Source: an uncultured Roseibium sp.
GTDB lineage: Bacteria > Pseudomonadota > Alphaproteobacteria > Rhizobiales > Stappiaceae
Direction: 5' to 3'
NCBI RefSeq assembly: GCF_947494555.1
Contig: NZ_CANLVF010000002.1
Coordinates: 186,001-250,000, forward strand
DNA: 64,000 bases
Shown here: positions 1 through 8,924 of the stretch, one piece after another
Numbering within the stretch: the first letter of the stretch is position 1
Layout: each line of letters starts with the position of its first letter
Notes under the pieces: generated by a model
Databases searched by the model: none
What the model saw: only the letters and a program-made list of their open reading frames with translations
Told to the model about the DNA's origin: nothing
Made by a program: the position numbers and the translations under genes

Positions 1-1
1 C

Positions 2-841
2 GACCATCCACTTGTCAGCACGCAATGGCTGGCCGATCATCTTCAGTCTCCCGATCTTGCAGTCATCAACGCGTGGATGCCGCCAGTCACTCATCCGGAC
101 GCACCATCCGTATATCCGCACGCCCATGTCCCGGGCGCTGTATTCTTCGACGTGAACGAGATTTGCGACAAGAATTCCGACCTTCCGCACATGTTGCCCG
201 CACCACACGTCTTTTCGTCGGCCATGCGCAAGCTCGGGATCGGCGACGGCCAGACGATCGTCGTCTACGACGACTTTGGGTTTTATTCCGCGCCCCGCGT
301 CTGGTGGACCCTGCGCACGATGGGCGCAGAACGTGTCTTTGTGCTTGATGGAGGATTTCCGAAATGGCGCGCTGAGAACCGTCCAGTGACCGACGACCAG
401 CCGCGCATCGTGCAAAGCCACTTCAGCGCAAGACTGAACCACGGTGCCGTTGCCGATCTTTCTCAAATGAAAAAGAGCATTCAGACAGGCGACCGCCAGG
501 TCCTCGACGCAAGATCCTCTGACCGATTTGCAGGGACAGCCCCTGAGCCGCGTGCCGGGCTTCGATCCGGTCACATGCCGACGGCTTTCAACTTGCCTTT
601 CACGCAGTTGCTCAATGAAGACGGCACGTTCCGGGGACATGAAGATCTCGAAGCGCTCTATAAAGCCGCAGGTATCGATTTACAGAAGCCGGTCACAACC
701 ACATGCGGGTCCGGTGTTACGGCCGCGATCCTGACGCTCGGCCTTACTATCCTTGGGGCGCGTGACCTTGCTCTTTATGACGGATCTTGGGTCGAATGGG
801 GTGGAAGAGACGACACGGACATAGTTACAGAAAAGGCCTAG
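2..841 (+). CDS. sseA: 3-mercaptopyruvate sulfurtransferase, 5'-truncated by window edge
   Basis: Two-domain rhodanese-fold enzyme that moves sulfur from 3-mercaptopyruvate to a thiol acceptor or cyanide. The ORF track starts at an internal ATG (77), but the same frame is open back to base 2 and encodes the family N-terminal region (LVSTQWLADHL), so the true start lies left of the window. About 279 residues are visible. An inactive first domain with AHVPGAVFFD and LPHML is followed by a catalytic second domain with the loop CGSGVTA about 45 residues from the C-terminus. CGSGVTA separates mercaptopyruvate enzymes from thiosulfate rhodaneses. Ends with TAG. The next gene is convergent on the minus strand. 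Confidence 0.93.
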   Translation, partial: DHPLVSTQWLADHLQSPDLAVINAWMPPVTHPDAPSVYPHAHVPGAVFFDVNEICDKNSDLPHMLPAPHVFSSAMRKLGIGDGQTIVVYDDFGFYSAPRVWWTLRTMGAERVFVLDGGFPKWRAENRPVTDDQPRIVQSHFSARLNHGAVADLSQMKKSIQTGDRQVLDARSSDRFAGTAPEPRAGLRSGHMPTAFNLPFTQLLNEDGTFRGHEDLEALYKAAGIDLQKPVTTTCGSGVTAAILTLGLTILGARDLALYDGSWVEWGGRDDTDIVTEKA

Positions 842-879
842 TTTCCCGGCAGCGACTACGTCGACCGGGTGATACGTCA

Positions 880-1587
880 TCAACCCGAGCCGTGAATGTC
901 GAGAGACCAATCGAGCGTTGAAGGAAGCGGTGTCCATAGACCGGTCCGGACACCCGCCAGCCGCAACATGCGCGCTGTCCAGGTATTGCATCCCACCAGG
1001 GCATTAAACCCGCCTTTTGCGGGAAAGAAGATATCGTGGGCATCATATGACGCGCCGTCGATGGCGCGTGGTGGGTCCGCTGTATCCGTTCCAAAACTGT
1101 CCTGTACGCCCTTCAGCAGTTTCTGAAACTCTGCTGGAGACAGTGCCAGGGTGCGCACATTCTCATGCTCGGGCGGGATCGTGCTGGATCTTCGAACATG
1201 CATGACCGAGTGATCCCAGGTCAGCGCTGCAAATACCGGGCCCGGCTTCAATTCGGCCCAAGTCGGTGTTTCCAGGTAAAACGAGCGCCCTCCCCAACCC
1301 ACGACGATCCAAAAAACGCCCGGGTAGTCCAGCTCCAACCCCTCGGCACTTACGAATGAAAGCGCTTCAAGAACGTCAGGGTCTGCCGGAAGTGCAATGT
1401 CTGTATGGATAGGATTTGAAAGAATGAGGATCTGCCGCGTTTGAACGTCCGAAAGATCCTGCTTCTCAGCTGAAACGGAAATGGGCCCCGGGATCAGGAT
1501 CCCGAGGCCCATTGCAAGACACGCTCCAAAAGCGATCAGCACGCCACCCCACAAAATCTTTCGGGCGATACTGACCAGCACGATCAA
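880..1587 (-). CDS. DUF2459 (TIGR02117) family protein
   Basis: A 235-residue protein with one N-terminal hydrophobic segment (about residues 8-33) that would act as a signal anchor, so the body is probably periplasmic. NPIHTDIALP and VGWGGRSFYLETPTW match DUF2459, a family of unknown function first noted near urease genes. Conserved Cys (VGCNTW) and His/Asp residues are present, but I cannot name a catalytic activity. It lies 6 bp downstream of aapP on the same strand and could be read through from the aap operon; this is inference. The family call is firm and the function unknown. Confidence 0.75.
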   Translation of the reverse strand: MIVLVSIARKILWGGVLIAFGACLAMGLGILIPGPISVSAEKQDLSDVQTRQILILSNPIHTDIALPADPDVLEALSFVSAEGLELDYPGVFWIVVGWGGRSFYLETPTWAELKPGPVFAALTWDHSVMHVRRSSTIPPEHENVRTLALSPAEFQKLLKGVQDSFGTDTADPPRAIDGASYDAHDIFFPAKGGFNALVGCNTWTARMLRLAGVRTGLWTPLPSTLDWSLDIHGSG

Positions 1588-1593
1588 ACCTGA

Positions 1594-2397
1594 TCAGTGA
1601 TGCAGGATCTGGCTGAGGAACAGCTTCGTGCGCTCGTGTTGCGGATTGACGAAGAAATCTTCCGGTTCGTTTTGCTCCACGATCTGTCCGGCGTCCATGA
1701 AGATCACACGGTTGGCAACCTTACGGGCAAAACCCATTTCGTGGGTCACGCACAGCATGGTCATGCCTTCTTCGGCAAGACCGACCATAACGTCCAGAAC
1801 TTCCTTGATCATTTCAGGGTCAAGCGCTGACGTCGGCTCATCGAAAAGCATAATTTTCGGGTTCATGCAAAGCGAACGGGCGATTGCCACACGTTGTTGC
1901 TGACCACCGGAAAGCTGCCCGGGATACTTCAGTGCCTGCTCGGGGATCTTGACGCGCTCCAGATACTGCATGGCAACATCTTCAGCTTCCTTCTTGGGCA
2001 TCTTGCGAACCCAGATCGGAGCAAGCGTGCAATTTTCCAGGATCGTCAGGTGCGGGAACAAGTTGAAGTGCTGAAAACACATGCCGACTTCACGCCGGAT
2101 CTCGTCAATTTTCTTCAGGTCGTTGGTAAGTTCGATGCCGTCGACCAGGATCTGGCCCGCCTGATGTTCCTCCAGACGGTTGATGCAACGGATCATCGTG
2201 GACTTACCCGAACCTGAGGGTCCACAGATAACGATGCGTTCGCCACGCATCACCTTGAGATTGATATCGCGCAGGACATGAAAGTCGCCGTACCATTTGT
2301 TCATGTTGTTGATTTCAATCGCCACATCCGTGTCGGAAATCGTCATCTTCGAGCGATCGGCGGCAAGCTCTTCCGCGTTTACAGCATTCTCGGTCAT
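1594..2397 (-). CDS. aapP: General L-amino acid ABC transporter ATP-binding protein
   Basis: Cytoplasmic ATPase of the aapJQMP/bztABCD polar amino-acid importer; 267 residues. Walker [10 protein letters not shown], signature LSGGQQQR and Walker [13 protein letters not shown] are complete, with the switch His in CVTHEMGFA. The first 30 residues precede the conserved core ([17 protein letters not shown]), a normal extension for AapP. The start at 2397 has GGAG about 9 bases upstream. It is the last gene of aapJ-Q-M-P and follows aapM after a 69-bp gap that holds a GC-rich hairpin. Confidence 0.93.
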   Translation of the reverse strand: MTENAVNAEELAADRSKMTISDTDVAIEINNMNKWYGDFHVLRDINLKVMRGERIVICGPSGSGKSTMIRCINRLEEHQAGQILVDGIELTNDLKKIDEIRREVGMCFQHFNLFPHLTILENCTLAPIWVRKMPKKEAEDVAMQYLERVKIPEQALKYPGQLSGGQQQRVAIARSLCMNPKIMLFDEPTSALDPEMIKEVLDVMVGLAEEGMTMLCVTHEMGFARKVANRVIFMDAGQIVEQNEPEDFFVNPQHERTKLFLSQILHH

Positions 2398-2426
2398 GAG
2401 GTCTTACTCCAGAAGGTCGTTAGACC

Positions 2427-2454
2427 GGGGCGCTGCGCAAAAGTCGCGCGCCCC
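2427..2454 (-). other. GC-rich hairpin between aapM and aapP
   Basis: GGGGCGC (2427-2433) and GCGCCCC (2448-2454) form a 7-bp perfect inverted repeat that can extend with inner GCG/CGC pairs. On the transcribed minus strand no T-run follows, so it is more likely an RNA-stability or processing element in the operon than a terminator. On the plus strand a T-rich stretch follows, but no plus-strand gene ends here. Confidence 0.5.
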
Positions 2455-2466
2455 GAGATTTTTTCT

Positions 2467-3618
2467 TTACCGTTTGTGTCCCGTGTGCAGCTTGTTCTCC
2501 ATGAATATGGAGTATCGTGACATGCCGAAACAGAAGACAAAGAACACGATCGCAGCAAACAGATAGCCTGTATGTCCCTGGCTTGGTGTCGACCAGGTCG
2601 GGTCGGTGAACGACGACTGAATCTGCCCGAGAAGGTCGAACATTCCGACGATCAGAACCAGTGTCGTGTCCTTGAACAGGCCAATGAAGGTGTTGACGAT
2701 GCCCGGGATCACAAGTTTCAGGGCTTGCGGCAAGATGATGAGATACATCATCGGCCAAAAGCGCAGGCCCAAGGCCATTGCGCCTTCATACTGCCCTTTC
2801 GGGATCGCCTGCAGACCACCGCGAACGACTTCCGCCATATAAGCCGCGGAGAACAGTGTCACACCGATCAGGACGCGCAGGAGTTTGTCGAACGTTACGC
2901 CTTCCGGCAAGAACAGCGGCAACATCACCGAAGACATGAACAGCACGGTGATCAGCGGCACACCGCGCCAGAATTCGATGAAGATTATCGAAACCAGCTT
3001 AATGATCGGCATCTGCGATCGCCGGCCTAGTGCCAGTGCAATACCCAATGGGAGCGACGCCACAATACCTGTGACCGCGATAACCAACGTCACCAGAAGA
3101 CCGCCCCAGACCGCCGTCTCGACGATTGGCAGGATAACGGTGCCGCCGATCACGAGACCGGTAAGCAGGAAGTAGGCAACAATCGGGAAAACGATCAGGA
3201 AAAGGATCGCATTCATGCGTTTATAGGGCACACTCGGGATCGCTAGAGGAACCAACAGCAGCGCAAACAGTGCATAGACGATATCCACCCGCCAGGTTTC
3301 AACCGACGGATAGCGGCCATAGATGAACTGCGGGAAGTATGCTTCAACATATGCCCAGCACGCACCGCTATGTCCTCCGTCCTGCGGCAAGCAAGCTTCG
3401 CGATTATCACCGGTCCAGACCGCATCAATGAATGCAAACTGGATAAACGGCGCAATGATCCAATACGCGATCAGAATGCCGATAACGGTGAGGATGGTGT
3501 TACCAATCGACGAGAACAGGTTTTGACGCATCCATCCGATAACGCCGGTGGTCGACACCGGCGCCGGCAATGTCGGCGCTTCTTCGGTTCTTATCTGGAA
3601 CATTTGAGAACTAGCCAT
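2467..3618 (-). CDS. aapM: General L-amino acid ABC transporter permease AapM
   Basis: Inner-membrane permease of the general amino-acid importer; 383 residues. Several hydrophobic helices are visible, with the HAAT-family cytoplasmic coupling region near YMAEVVRGGLQAIPKGQYEGAMALGL followed by the family ILPQALKLVIPGIVN stretch. The N-terminal half carries the long periplasmic loop typical of AapM (CLPQDGGHSGACWAYVEAYF). The start at 3618 has GGAG 8 bases upstream. It is 12 bp downstream of aapQ, so the two are tightly coupled and should form the heterodimeric channel. Confidence 0.93.
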   Translation of the reverse strand: MASSQMFQIRTEEAPTLPAPVSTTGVIGWMRQNLFSSIGNTILTVIGILIAYWIIAPFIQFAFIDAVWTGDNREACLPQDGGHSGACWAYVEAYFPQFIYGRYPSVETWRVDIVYALFALLLVPLAIPSVPYKRMNAILFLIVFPIVAYFLLTGLVIGGTVILPIVETAVWGGLLVTLVIAVTGIVASLPLGIALALGRRSQMPIIKLVSIIFIEFWRGVPLITVLFMSSVMLPLFLPEGVTFDKLLRVLIGVTLFSAAYMAEVVRGGLQAIPKGQYEGAMALGLRFWPMMYLIILPQALKLVIPGIVNTFIGLFKDTTLVLIVGMFDLLGQIQSSFTDPTWSTPSQGHTGYLFAAIVFFVFCFGMSRYSIFMENKLHTGHKR

Positions 3619-3630
3619 GTCGTGCGCTCC

Positions 3631-4845
3631 TTATCTTTCCACGAGCGCCATGCGCTGGTTGTACCAGTTCATGAAGGCTGATGTGAGCAGGCTGAGCGAC
3701 AGATACACCGCCATCCAGATGCCAATAATCTCGATTGCCTGACCAGTTTGGTTCAGAACCGTCCCGCCAACGGAGACGAGATCAGGGAAGGCAATGGCGA
3801 CTGCCAGCGATGAGTTCTTTGTCAAGTTCAGGTACTGACTTGTGAGCGGCGGAATGATCACCCGCATTGCCTGCGGGATGATGACCAGGCGAAGTGTCGG
3901 GCCCTGGCGAATTCCGAGAGCGTGCGCGGCCTCCGTCTGGCCATGGCTCACAGCCTGAATACCTGCCCGAACGATTTCCGCTATGAAAGCCGCCGTGTAA
4001 ATCGCAAGGGCTGCCGTCAGCGCCAGAAACTCAGGTATCAGGTTCATCCCGACACCCAACTCAAAGCCCTGCCGCAGCCGGGGGCCCGTCTCCACAAAAT
4101 TCGGGTGCTCCAGCTGCATGGGCATGCCGGTAATGAAATAAGTTATCACCGGCAGGCCAACGATTAGGCCGACTGCGGTCCAGAACATCGGGAACTGCTG
4201 ACCTGTCTCCTCCTGACGTTTGCGCGCCCACCTGGACACTGCGACTGTCGCAATAATCGCTATGATAAGGGCATAGCCTATGAACTCCGCACCAGGTTCC
4301 CAAATCGGCTTGGGACCGCGCAGCCCGGCGATATTCAAATGGAACGTGTCGAACAAGGACCATTTTTCACGTTTGCCGGGAACAGCGCGCAGGACCGCGA
4401 AATACCAGAAGAAAATCTGGAGAAGAAGTGGAACGTTGCGGATCAGCTCGACGTAACAATACGCCAGACGGCTAATGACCCAGTTGTTCGAAAGCCTCGC
4501 GATGCCGACGACAAAGCCGACAATTGTCGCACAAAAAATGCCGACAACCGCAACCAGAAGCGTATTCAGGAAACCAACAAAAATCGCCTGACCGTAACTG
4601 GAAGTCTCGGAATAAGACGCAAGCGACTGAATAATGCCGAAACCGGCAGTATTTCCAAGAAATCCCCAACCTGAGGCAATGTTTTGCCGTTCCAGGTTGG
4701 CGACAGTGTTCGTCACGATGATGTATCCGAAAGTCAGCAGCAACACCACCAGCAGCACCTGGTAGAAATAGCCGCGTACTTTGGGATCGTTCATCAGCGA
4801 AGCACGCGCCGGCGCCCCCGCCGAGTCCTGCTCCATTACTGACAT
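3631..4845 (-). CDS. aapQ: General L-amino acid ABC transporter permease AapQ
   Basis: Membrane permease partner of AapM. The ORF track runs to 4941, but I place the start at 4845 (MSVMEQ): it has GGGCGAGG about 5 bases upstream, and the extra 32 residues are Arg-rich and unlike the family. This gives 404 residues, close to the usual AapQ length of about 400. The coupling region FIAEIVRAGIQAVSHGQTEAAHALG and the following IIPQAMRVIIPPLTSQYLNLTKNSSLA are diagnostic. The expected large periplasmic insertion lies in the middle. Confidence 0.93.
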   Translation of the reverse strand: MSVMEQDSAGAPARASLMNDPKVRGYFYQVLLVVLLLTFGYIIVTNTVANLERQNIASGWGFLGNTAGFGIIQSLASYSETSSYGQAIFVGFLNTLLVAVVGIFCATIVGFVVGIARLSNNWVISRLAYCYVELIRNVPLLLQIFFWYFAVLRAVPGKREKWSLFDTFHLNIAGLRGPKPIWEPGAEFIGYALIIAIIATVAVSRWARKRQEETGQQFPMFWTAVGLIVGLPVITYFITGMPMQLEHPNFVETGPRLRQGFELGVGMNLIPEFLALTAALAIYTAAFIAEIVRAGIQAVSHGQTEAAHALGIRQGPTLRLVIIPQAMRVIIPPLTSQYLNLTKNSSLAVAIAFPDLVSVGGTVLNQTGQAIEIIGIWMAVYLSLSLLTSAFMNWYNQRMALVER

Positions 4846-5017
4846 AGAACCTCGCCCAAGTTCACGGAAAGAGCCCGGCTCGAAGCCTCTCCTCTTTCCC
4901 CTCTTATCTGCTTCTGCAACACGCTGACGCGCGCTCCCCAATCGGCTTATGAAGCAGTTTGTTCCCCCACGCGTTTCCCGGTTGTCCGGTCTTCTTTGCG
5001 CGGATTTGTTTTATTGA

Positions 5018-5066
5018 GGGTTCCGGCAATTCTGCCGGAACCCCTTTTCCTCATCAGGAATGAGGA
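5018..5066 (-). other. Double hairpin between aapJ and aapQ
   Basis: Two stem-loops lie directly after the aapJ stop. TCCTCAT/ATGAGGA (7-bp stem, 5048-5066) is followed on the transcribed strand by GGGTTCCGGCA/TGCCGGAACCC (11-bp perfect stem with a 4-base loop, 5018-5043). The run after the second stem is TCAATAAAA and not poly-T, so termination would be partial at best. Such structures after a binding-protein gene commonly protect its mRNA, so that the binding protein is made in excess over permease and ATPase. Confidence 0.7.
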
Positions 5067-6086
5067 TTAACGGATCGGCGGAGCGTAAAGGAATCCACCG
5101 TTGCTCCACAGAGCATTCACACCGCGGGAGATCCCGAGCGGAGTGTCCGGACCAACGTTGGCATTGAAGGTTTCTTCGTAGTTGCCAACATTCTTGAGGA
5201 CGTTGTACGCCCAGTCATTCGACAGGCCGATGCTTTCACCGAATGCACCTTCAACACCGAGCATACGCTTGATGGACGGATTGTCGGAAGACTTCATCTC
5301 ATCAACGTTTTCAGATGTAACGCCAAGTTCTTCAGCGTTGATCATGGCGTTGAGGGTCCACTTGGCGATGTTGAACCATTCGTCGTCGCCCTGGCGGACA
5401 ACCGGTCCAAGAGGCTCTTTGGAAATGATTTCCGGCAGAACCATGTGATCGCCCGGGTTGGTCAGTTTCAGACGCTGCGCGTAAAGACCGGAGGCGTCTG
5501 TCGTGTAAACGTCACAACGGCCGGCATCGTAAGCAGCAACAACCTCGTCAGCTTTTTCGAATGCGACGATTTCGTACGGCATGTTGTTTGCACGGAAATA
5601 GTCGGCAACGTTCAGCTCAGTGGTTGTACCGGTGTTGGTGCAGACCGAAGCGCCGGACAGTTCAAGCGCGGACGTAACGCCCAGGTCCTTGCGGACCATG
5701 AAACCCTGACCGTCATAGTAGTTGACGCCGGCAAAGTTCAATCCGAGCTGTGTGTCACGAGACATCGTCCAGGTGGTGTTACGGGACAGAACGTCCACTT
5801 CACCGGACTGCAGCGCTGTGAAGCGCTCTTTAGCGGACAGCGGAGTGAATTTAACAGCCGACGCATCTCCGAACACCGCAGCAGCCATTGCGCGGCAAAG
5901 ATCAACGTCGAGACCGGTCCAGTTCCCCTGTGCATCCGGATTGGAGAAACCCGGGAGACCCTGGCTCACCCCACACTGAATGAAGCCTTTTGCCTTGACA
6001 TCTTCCAGGGTTGTCGCACTCGCGGCCGTCGAAGCGGCGACGCCCATTGCAGCGCCGAGTACGAGTGGAAGGATTTTTTTGGACAT
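5067..6086 (-). CDS. aapJ: General L-amino acid-binding periplasmic protein AapJ
   Basis: Solute-binding protein that captures polar L-amino acids for AapQMP; 339 residues. A Sec signal peptide is clear (residues 1-24, ending AAST/ASA before TTLEDVKAKG). The mature protein has family 3 binding-protein features: QCGVSQGLPGFSNPDAQGNWTG, the arginine/aspartate amino-acid site region SRNTTWTMSRD, and a long C-terminal lobe typical of AapJ. First gene of the operon; AAAGG lies about 10 bases before the ATG. Two intergenic hairpins follow it. Confidence 0.94.
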   Translation of the reverse strand: MSKKILPLVLGAAMGVAASTAASATTLEDVKAKGFIQCGVSQGLPGFSNPDAQGNWTGLDVDLCRAMAAAVFGDASAVKFTPLSAKERFTALQSGEVDVLSRNTTWTMSRDTQLGLNFAGVNYYDGQGFMVRKDLGVTSALELSGASVCTNTGTTTELNVADYFRANNMPYEIVAFEKADEVVAAYDAGRCDVYTTDASGLYAQRLKLTNPGDHMVLPEIISKEPLGPVVRQGDDEWFNIAKWTLNAMINAEELGVTSENVDEMKSSDNPSIKRMLGVEGAFGESIGLSNDWAYNVLKNVGNYEETFNANVGPDTPLGISRGVNALWSNGGFLYAPPIR

Positions 6087-6548
6087 GGATATGCAGCCTT
6101 TATTTGTTACCCATACTTTTTATTATGTCGGGTTCGACCGGAAAAATTCTTCGCGCCTCGTTTGCGGACGAGCGCCTGCCTTCTAAGCGGCTTCCTCCAG
6201 AATTCTCCCGTTCCACCCAACGTGCCCATACGATGGCATTTAGCTGTTCGGGTCAAGTACTTGCTGTCATTATCTCGTCAAAATTCGCAGGCTGCGCTTA
6301 AATTCAACGTGGTCGGATGCACAAATAGCGAACATGGCTAAAACGAAATCATTCAATGCTCAAAATGAGTTCACTCGCTCCAAGAAAATCAGAGCGCCCG
6401 TTAACCCTAATAACAAATTACCAACAAGACATACTGCTTGTGGGCGTTTCGGAGGCCTTGTTGGCCGACCTGGAGATTGTCTAGAGTGAGCGCTCTCGAC
6501 CCGGCTGTGTCCGGTGTCCCTTCCATGCCCACTCGAAACAGATCCCTC
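6087..6548. promoter_or_regulatory. Divergent intergenic region aapJ / metC
   Basis: A 462-bp region without a credible gene. It must hold the aap operon promoter (minus) and the metC promoter (plus). A TTGACC hexamer on the minus strand at 6256-6251 could be a -35, but no clear -10 follows, so I do not assign a promoter. Short ORFs here lack ribosome sites and family features. Confidence 0.4.
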
Positions 6549-7727
6549 ATGTCAAATTCCGATCCCAAGTCTTCCCTGAAACCAGACACTAAACTTGCGC
6601 ATTTAGGACGCGAGCCAAGGTCGTTTCACGGGTTCGTCAATCCCCCCGTCGTGCATGCATCGACCGTTCTTTATCCGGATGTTGAATCAATGCGGCCAGG
6701 CGGGCAGAAATACTCCTATGCCAGGCGTGGAAATCCGACCACAGATTCACTTGAAGAGGCTCTTTGCGAACTTGAAGGCGCAGCCGGCGTAAAGCTCACC
6801 AATTCCGGCCTGAACGCTGTTGCGCTCGCGGTTCTTTCCTGCGTGAAGTCAGGCGATCACATACTGATTACTGACACCGCCTATCATCCAACGCGTCATT
6901 TTGCCGATACAGTCCTGCCGAAGTTCGGTGTCAGCGTTGACTATTACGATCCATTGATGGGGGTTGGGATCAAGTCTCTCTTCAGGCCCAATACAACGGC
7001 CGTCTTCACCGAAGCGCCCGGGTCTCTCACTTTCGAGATGCAGGACATTCCCGCGATAGCTGAAGCAGCACATGATATCGGCGCCACGGTACTCATGGAC
7101 AACACCTGGGCAACTCCGCTGTTTTGCCAGCCCATTTCGCTGGGCGTGGATCTCGCCATTCAGGCAGGAACAAAATACATCGTCGGGCATTCAGATGCGA
7201 TGCTTGGAACCGTTGCAGCGAGCGAACGTGCCTGGGAAGCCCTTGACGAATATTATGGTGCGATAGGTGGCCATGTTGCCCCTGATGACGTCTTTCTCGG
7301 CCTTCGCGGGCTGCGGACGATGTCGGTTCGTCTGGAAAGGCATCAGCGTAACACCCATGCCGTTCTGAATTGGCTGAAGGACCAACCCGCCGTCGCGAAC
7401 ATCAGCTATCCCGCCCTGCCCTCCGATCCCGGTTATGAGATCTGGAAACGTGACTTTTCAGGCAGCACCGGCCTGTGTGCGTTCGATTTCGCGGATGGCA
7501 CAACAAATGAGCAATCAAATGCTTTTCTGAATGCCCTTAATCTGTTCGGTCTGGGATATTCGTGGGGCGGCTTCGAAAGCCTTGCGATCCCTGTCAAACT
7601 GAAGGGTTCGCGGTCGGCGACCCAATTCGACGAAAAACGTCGCTCCGTCCGTCTTCATATCGGGTTGGAAGATCCGGAAGATCTGATCACGGATATCGGG
7701 CAGGCACTAAACAAAGCTTTCGACTGA
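6549..7727 (+). CDS. metC: Cystathionine beta-lyase
   Basis: PLP enzyme that splits L-cystathionine to homocysteine, pyruvate and ammonia in methionine synthesis; cytoplasmic. The start chosen (MSNSDPKSS, 6549) gives 392 residues, the normal length. The ORF track start at 6438 adds a non-conserved tail, though no start here has a strong ribosome site. Family motifs are SYARRGNPTTDSLE, the PLP-binding TNSGLNAVAL and MDNTWATP, and the Schiff-base lysine in GTKYIVGHSD. GHSD is typical of MetC/CBL-type enzymes. It is divergent from aapJ and followed by a tight hairpin. Confidence 0.92.
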   Translation: MSNSDPKSSLKPDTKLAHLGREPRSFHGFVNPPVVHASTVLYPDVESMRPGGQKYSYARRGNPTTDSLEEALCELEGAAGVKLTNSGLNAVALAVLSCVKSGDHILITDTAYHPTRHFADTVLPKFGVSVDYYDPLMGVGIKSLFRPNTTAVFTEAPGSLTFEMQDIPAIAEAAHDIGATVLMDNTWATPLFCQPISLGVDLAIQAGTKYIVGHSDAMLGTVAASERAWEALDEYYGAIGGHVAPDDVFLGLRGLRTMSVRLERHQRNTHAVLNWLKDQPAVANISYPALPSDPGYEIWKRDFSGSTGLCAFDFADGTTNEQSNAFLNALNLFGLGYSWGGFESLAIPVKLKGSRSATQFDEKRRSVRLHIGLEDPEDLITDIGQALNKAFD

Positions 7728-7731
7728 AAGC

Positions 7732-7750
7732 CAGCCGGCTTTGCCGGCTG
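7732..7750. terminator. Tight hairpin after metC
   Basis: CAGCCGGC-TTT-GCCGGCTG is an 8-bp perfect stem with a 3-base loop, 5 bp after the metC stop and between two convergent genes. No T-run follows, so it may work with Rho or only protect the 3' end. Confidence 0.5.
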
Positions 7751-7786
7751 TCTCCCAATGAACTCATAGGCATAAATGGTGCGGCC

Positions 7787-8101
7787 TCAGATCGTCGGAT
7801 CTTGCCGCTTTTCCTTGAAGATCAGCCACAGGTTCCGGAAATAAATGATGAGCCCAAGCCCCTGCCCTGCGATAAAGACCGGATCCTGACGCTGTATGGC
7901 GTAAATCAGGAGCAGCGAACCACCGGCTATGGAAAAGAACCAGAAGGCGACCGGCACGATCGATCGGCCGACGCGCTCGGATGCGATCCACTGGATCACG
8001 AACCGCATCATGAACATGGCCTGGGCAAAGAATCCCAAGATGATCCAAAAATCGAATTGCTCGACGAATACAGTGTACAGCCAGTCGTAAAGAGCGCTCA
8101 T
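7787..8101 (-). CDS. Lipid A biosynthesis N-terminal (LAB_N) domain membrane protein
   Basis: A 104-residue membrane protein with three predicted helices. The stretch FAQAMFMMRFVIQW and the region IYFRNLWLIFK match LAB_N (PF07578), a small domain found alone or fused to lipid A / GT proteins. Its role is not settled; it is likely a membrane partner of polyprenyl-phosphate sugar transfer. Last gene of the four-gene envelope operon, 61 bp after the GT2 gene. GGA lies 7 bases before the ATG. Confidence 0.82.
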   Translation of the reverse strand: MSALYDWLYTVFVEQFDFWIILGFFAQAMFMMRFVIQWIASERVGRSIVPVAFWFFSIAGGSLLLIYAIQRQDPVFIAGQGLGLIIYFRNLWLIFKEKRQDPTI

Positions 8102-8162
8102 GGGCAGATCCAGTCGGTCCAGTCGGGCGTGTTTCCCGTTGTGCGTTAGTTTCGATCGTCCG

Positions 8163-8924
8163 TCAGGTCAACGGCCGGACGGTGGGAATTTTTTTGCGCC
8201 GGCGGCGTAGCCACCAGACACCAAACAAATCCAACACGCCGACAAGCGCGCGGTCAAAAATTCCGTATTTCGACGAGCCATGACGGCGTTGCCGGTCCTG
8301 AACATCAATATGAACGACGTCGAAACCTTCCCTGATCACGAGCGCCGGCAAGAAACGATGCCAGCTGTCGAAATAGGGCAGTTGAAGAAAAATCTCTCTC
8401 CGAAGCGCTTTCAGGCCGCAGCCGCTGTCACGTGTTTTGTCCTTCAAAATCGCGCCGCGGATCTTGTTGGCAAATTTTGACGCGTATCTTTTGGCAAGAC
8501 TTGCCTTACGACCAAGCCTTTGACCGGCGGCAAGCGCGGTTGCAGGCCCTGCAGCGTCGAGCGCATCCAGGAGTTTCGGGATGTAGGCAGGATTGTTCTC
8601 ACCATCGCCGTCTATCGTGGCGACGACATCGCCGCGCGCATGCTGCAACCCGGTCCTCACCGCGCAGCTTTGCCCACAGGCGTTTTCATGACGAACCGGA
8701 CGCAGCCAGTCGTGCGTGGCGGCGTAGTCCTGCAGAACGATGTCCGTCCCGTCTGAAGAACCGTCGTCAACGACGATGACTTCGAACGCTCTTCCCTGCA
8801 GCGCGGCCTCGATCTCATCGAGAAGGATAGGCAGGTTCTGAGCCTCGTCCTTGGCCGGCACGACGACCGTTACGGCCAGTGCGCCCGCGTCGGACGCAAT
8901 GTGCTCGAGATAGCTCTTCGTCAT
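8163..8924 (-). CDS. Glycosyltransferase family 2 (dolichol/undecaprenyl-phosphate sugar synthase-like)
   Basis: GT-A fold enzyme of 253 residues. Motifs are VVVPAKDEAQNLP, EVIVVDDGSSDGT and the metal site TIDGDGENNP (DxD-like DGD). A charged patch RRRRKK follows one short hydrophobic segment at the C-terminus. This architecture matches DPM1/ArnC-type synthases that load a sugar from a nucleotide onto a polyprenyl phosphate at the cytoplasmic face. The neighbouring ArnT-like transferase would then use that lipid-linked sugar; the pairing is inference from context. It overlaps the PAP2 gene by 4 bp (ATGA). Confidence 0.88.
   Translation of the reverse strand: MTKSYLEHIASDAGALAVTVVVPAKDEAQNLPILLDEIEAALQGRAFEVIVVDDGSSDGTDIVLQDYAATHDWLRPVRHENACGQSCAVRTGLQHARGDVVATIDGDGENNPAYIPKLLDALDAAGPATALAAGQRLGRKASLAKRYASKFANKIRGAILKDKTRDSGCGLKALRREIFLQLPYFDSWHRFLPALVIREGFDVVHIDVQDRQRRHGSSKYGIFDRALVGVLDLFGVWWLRRRRKKIPTVRPLT

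Noticed and set aside
5445-6341. 298-residue plus-strand ORF opposite aapJ
   Set aside because: Antisense of AapJ with no recognisable family.
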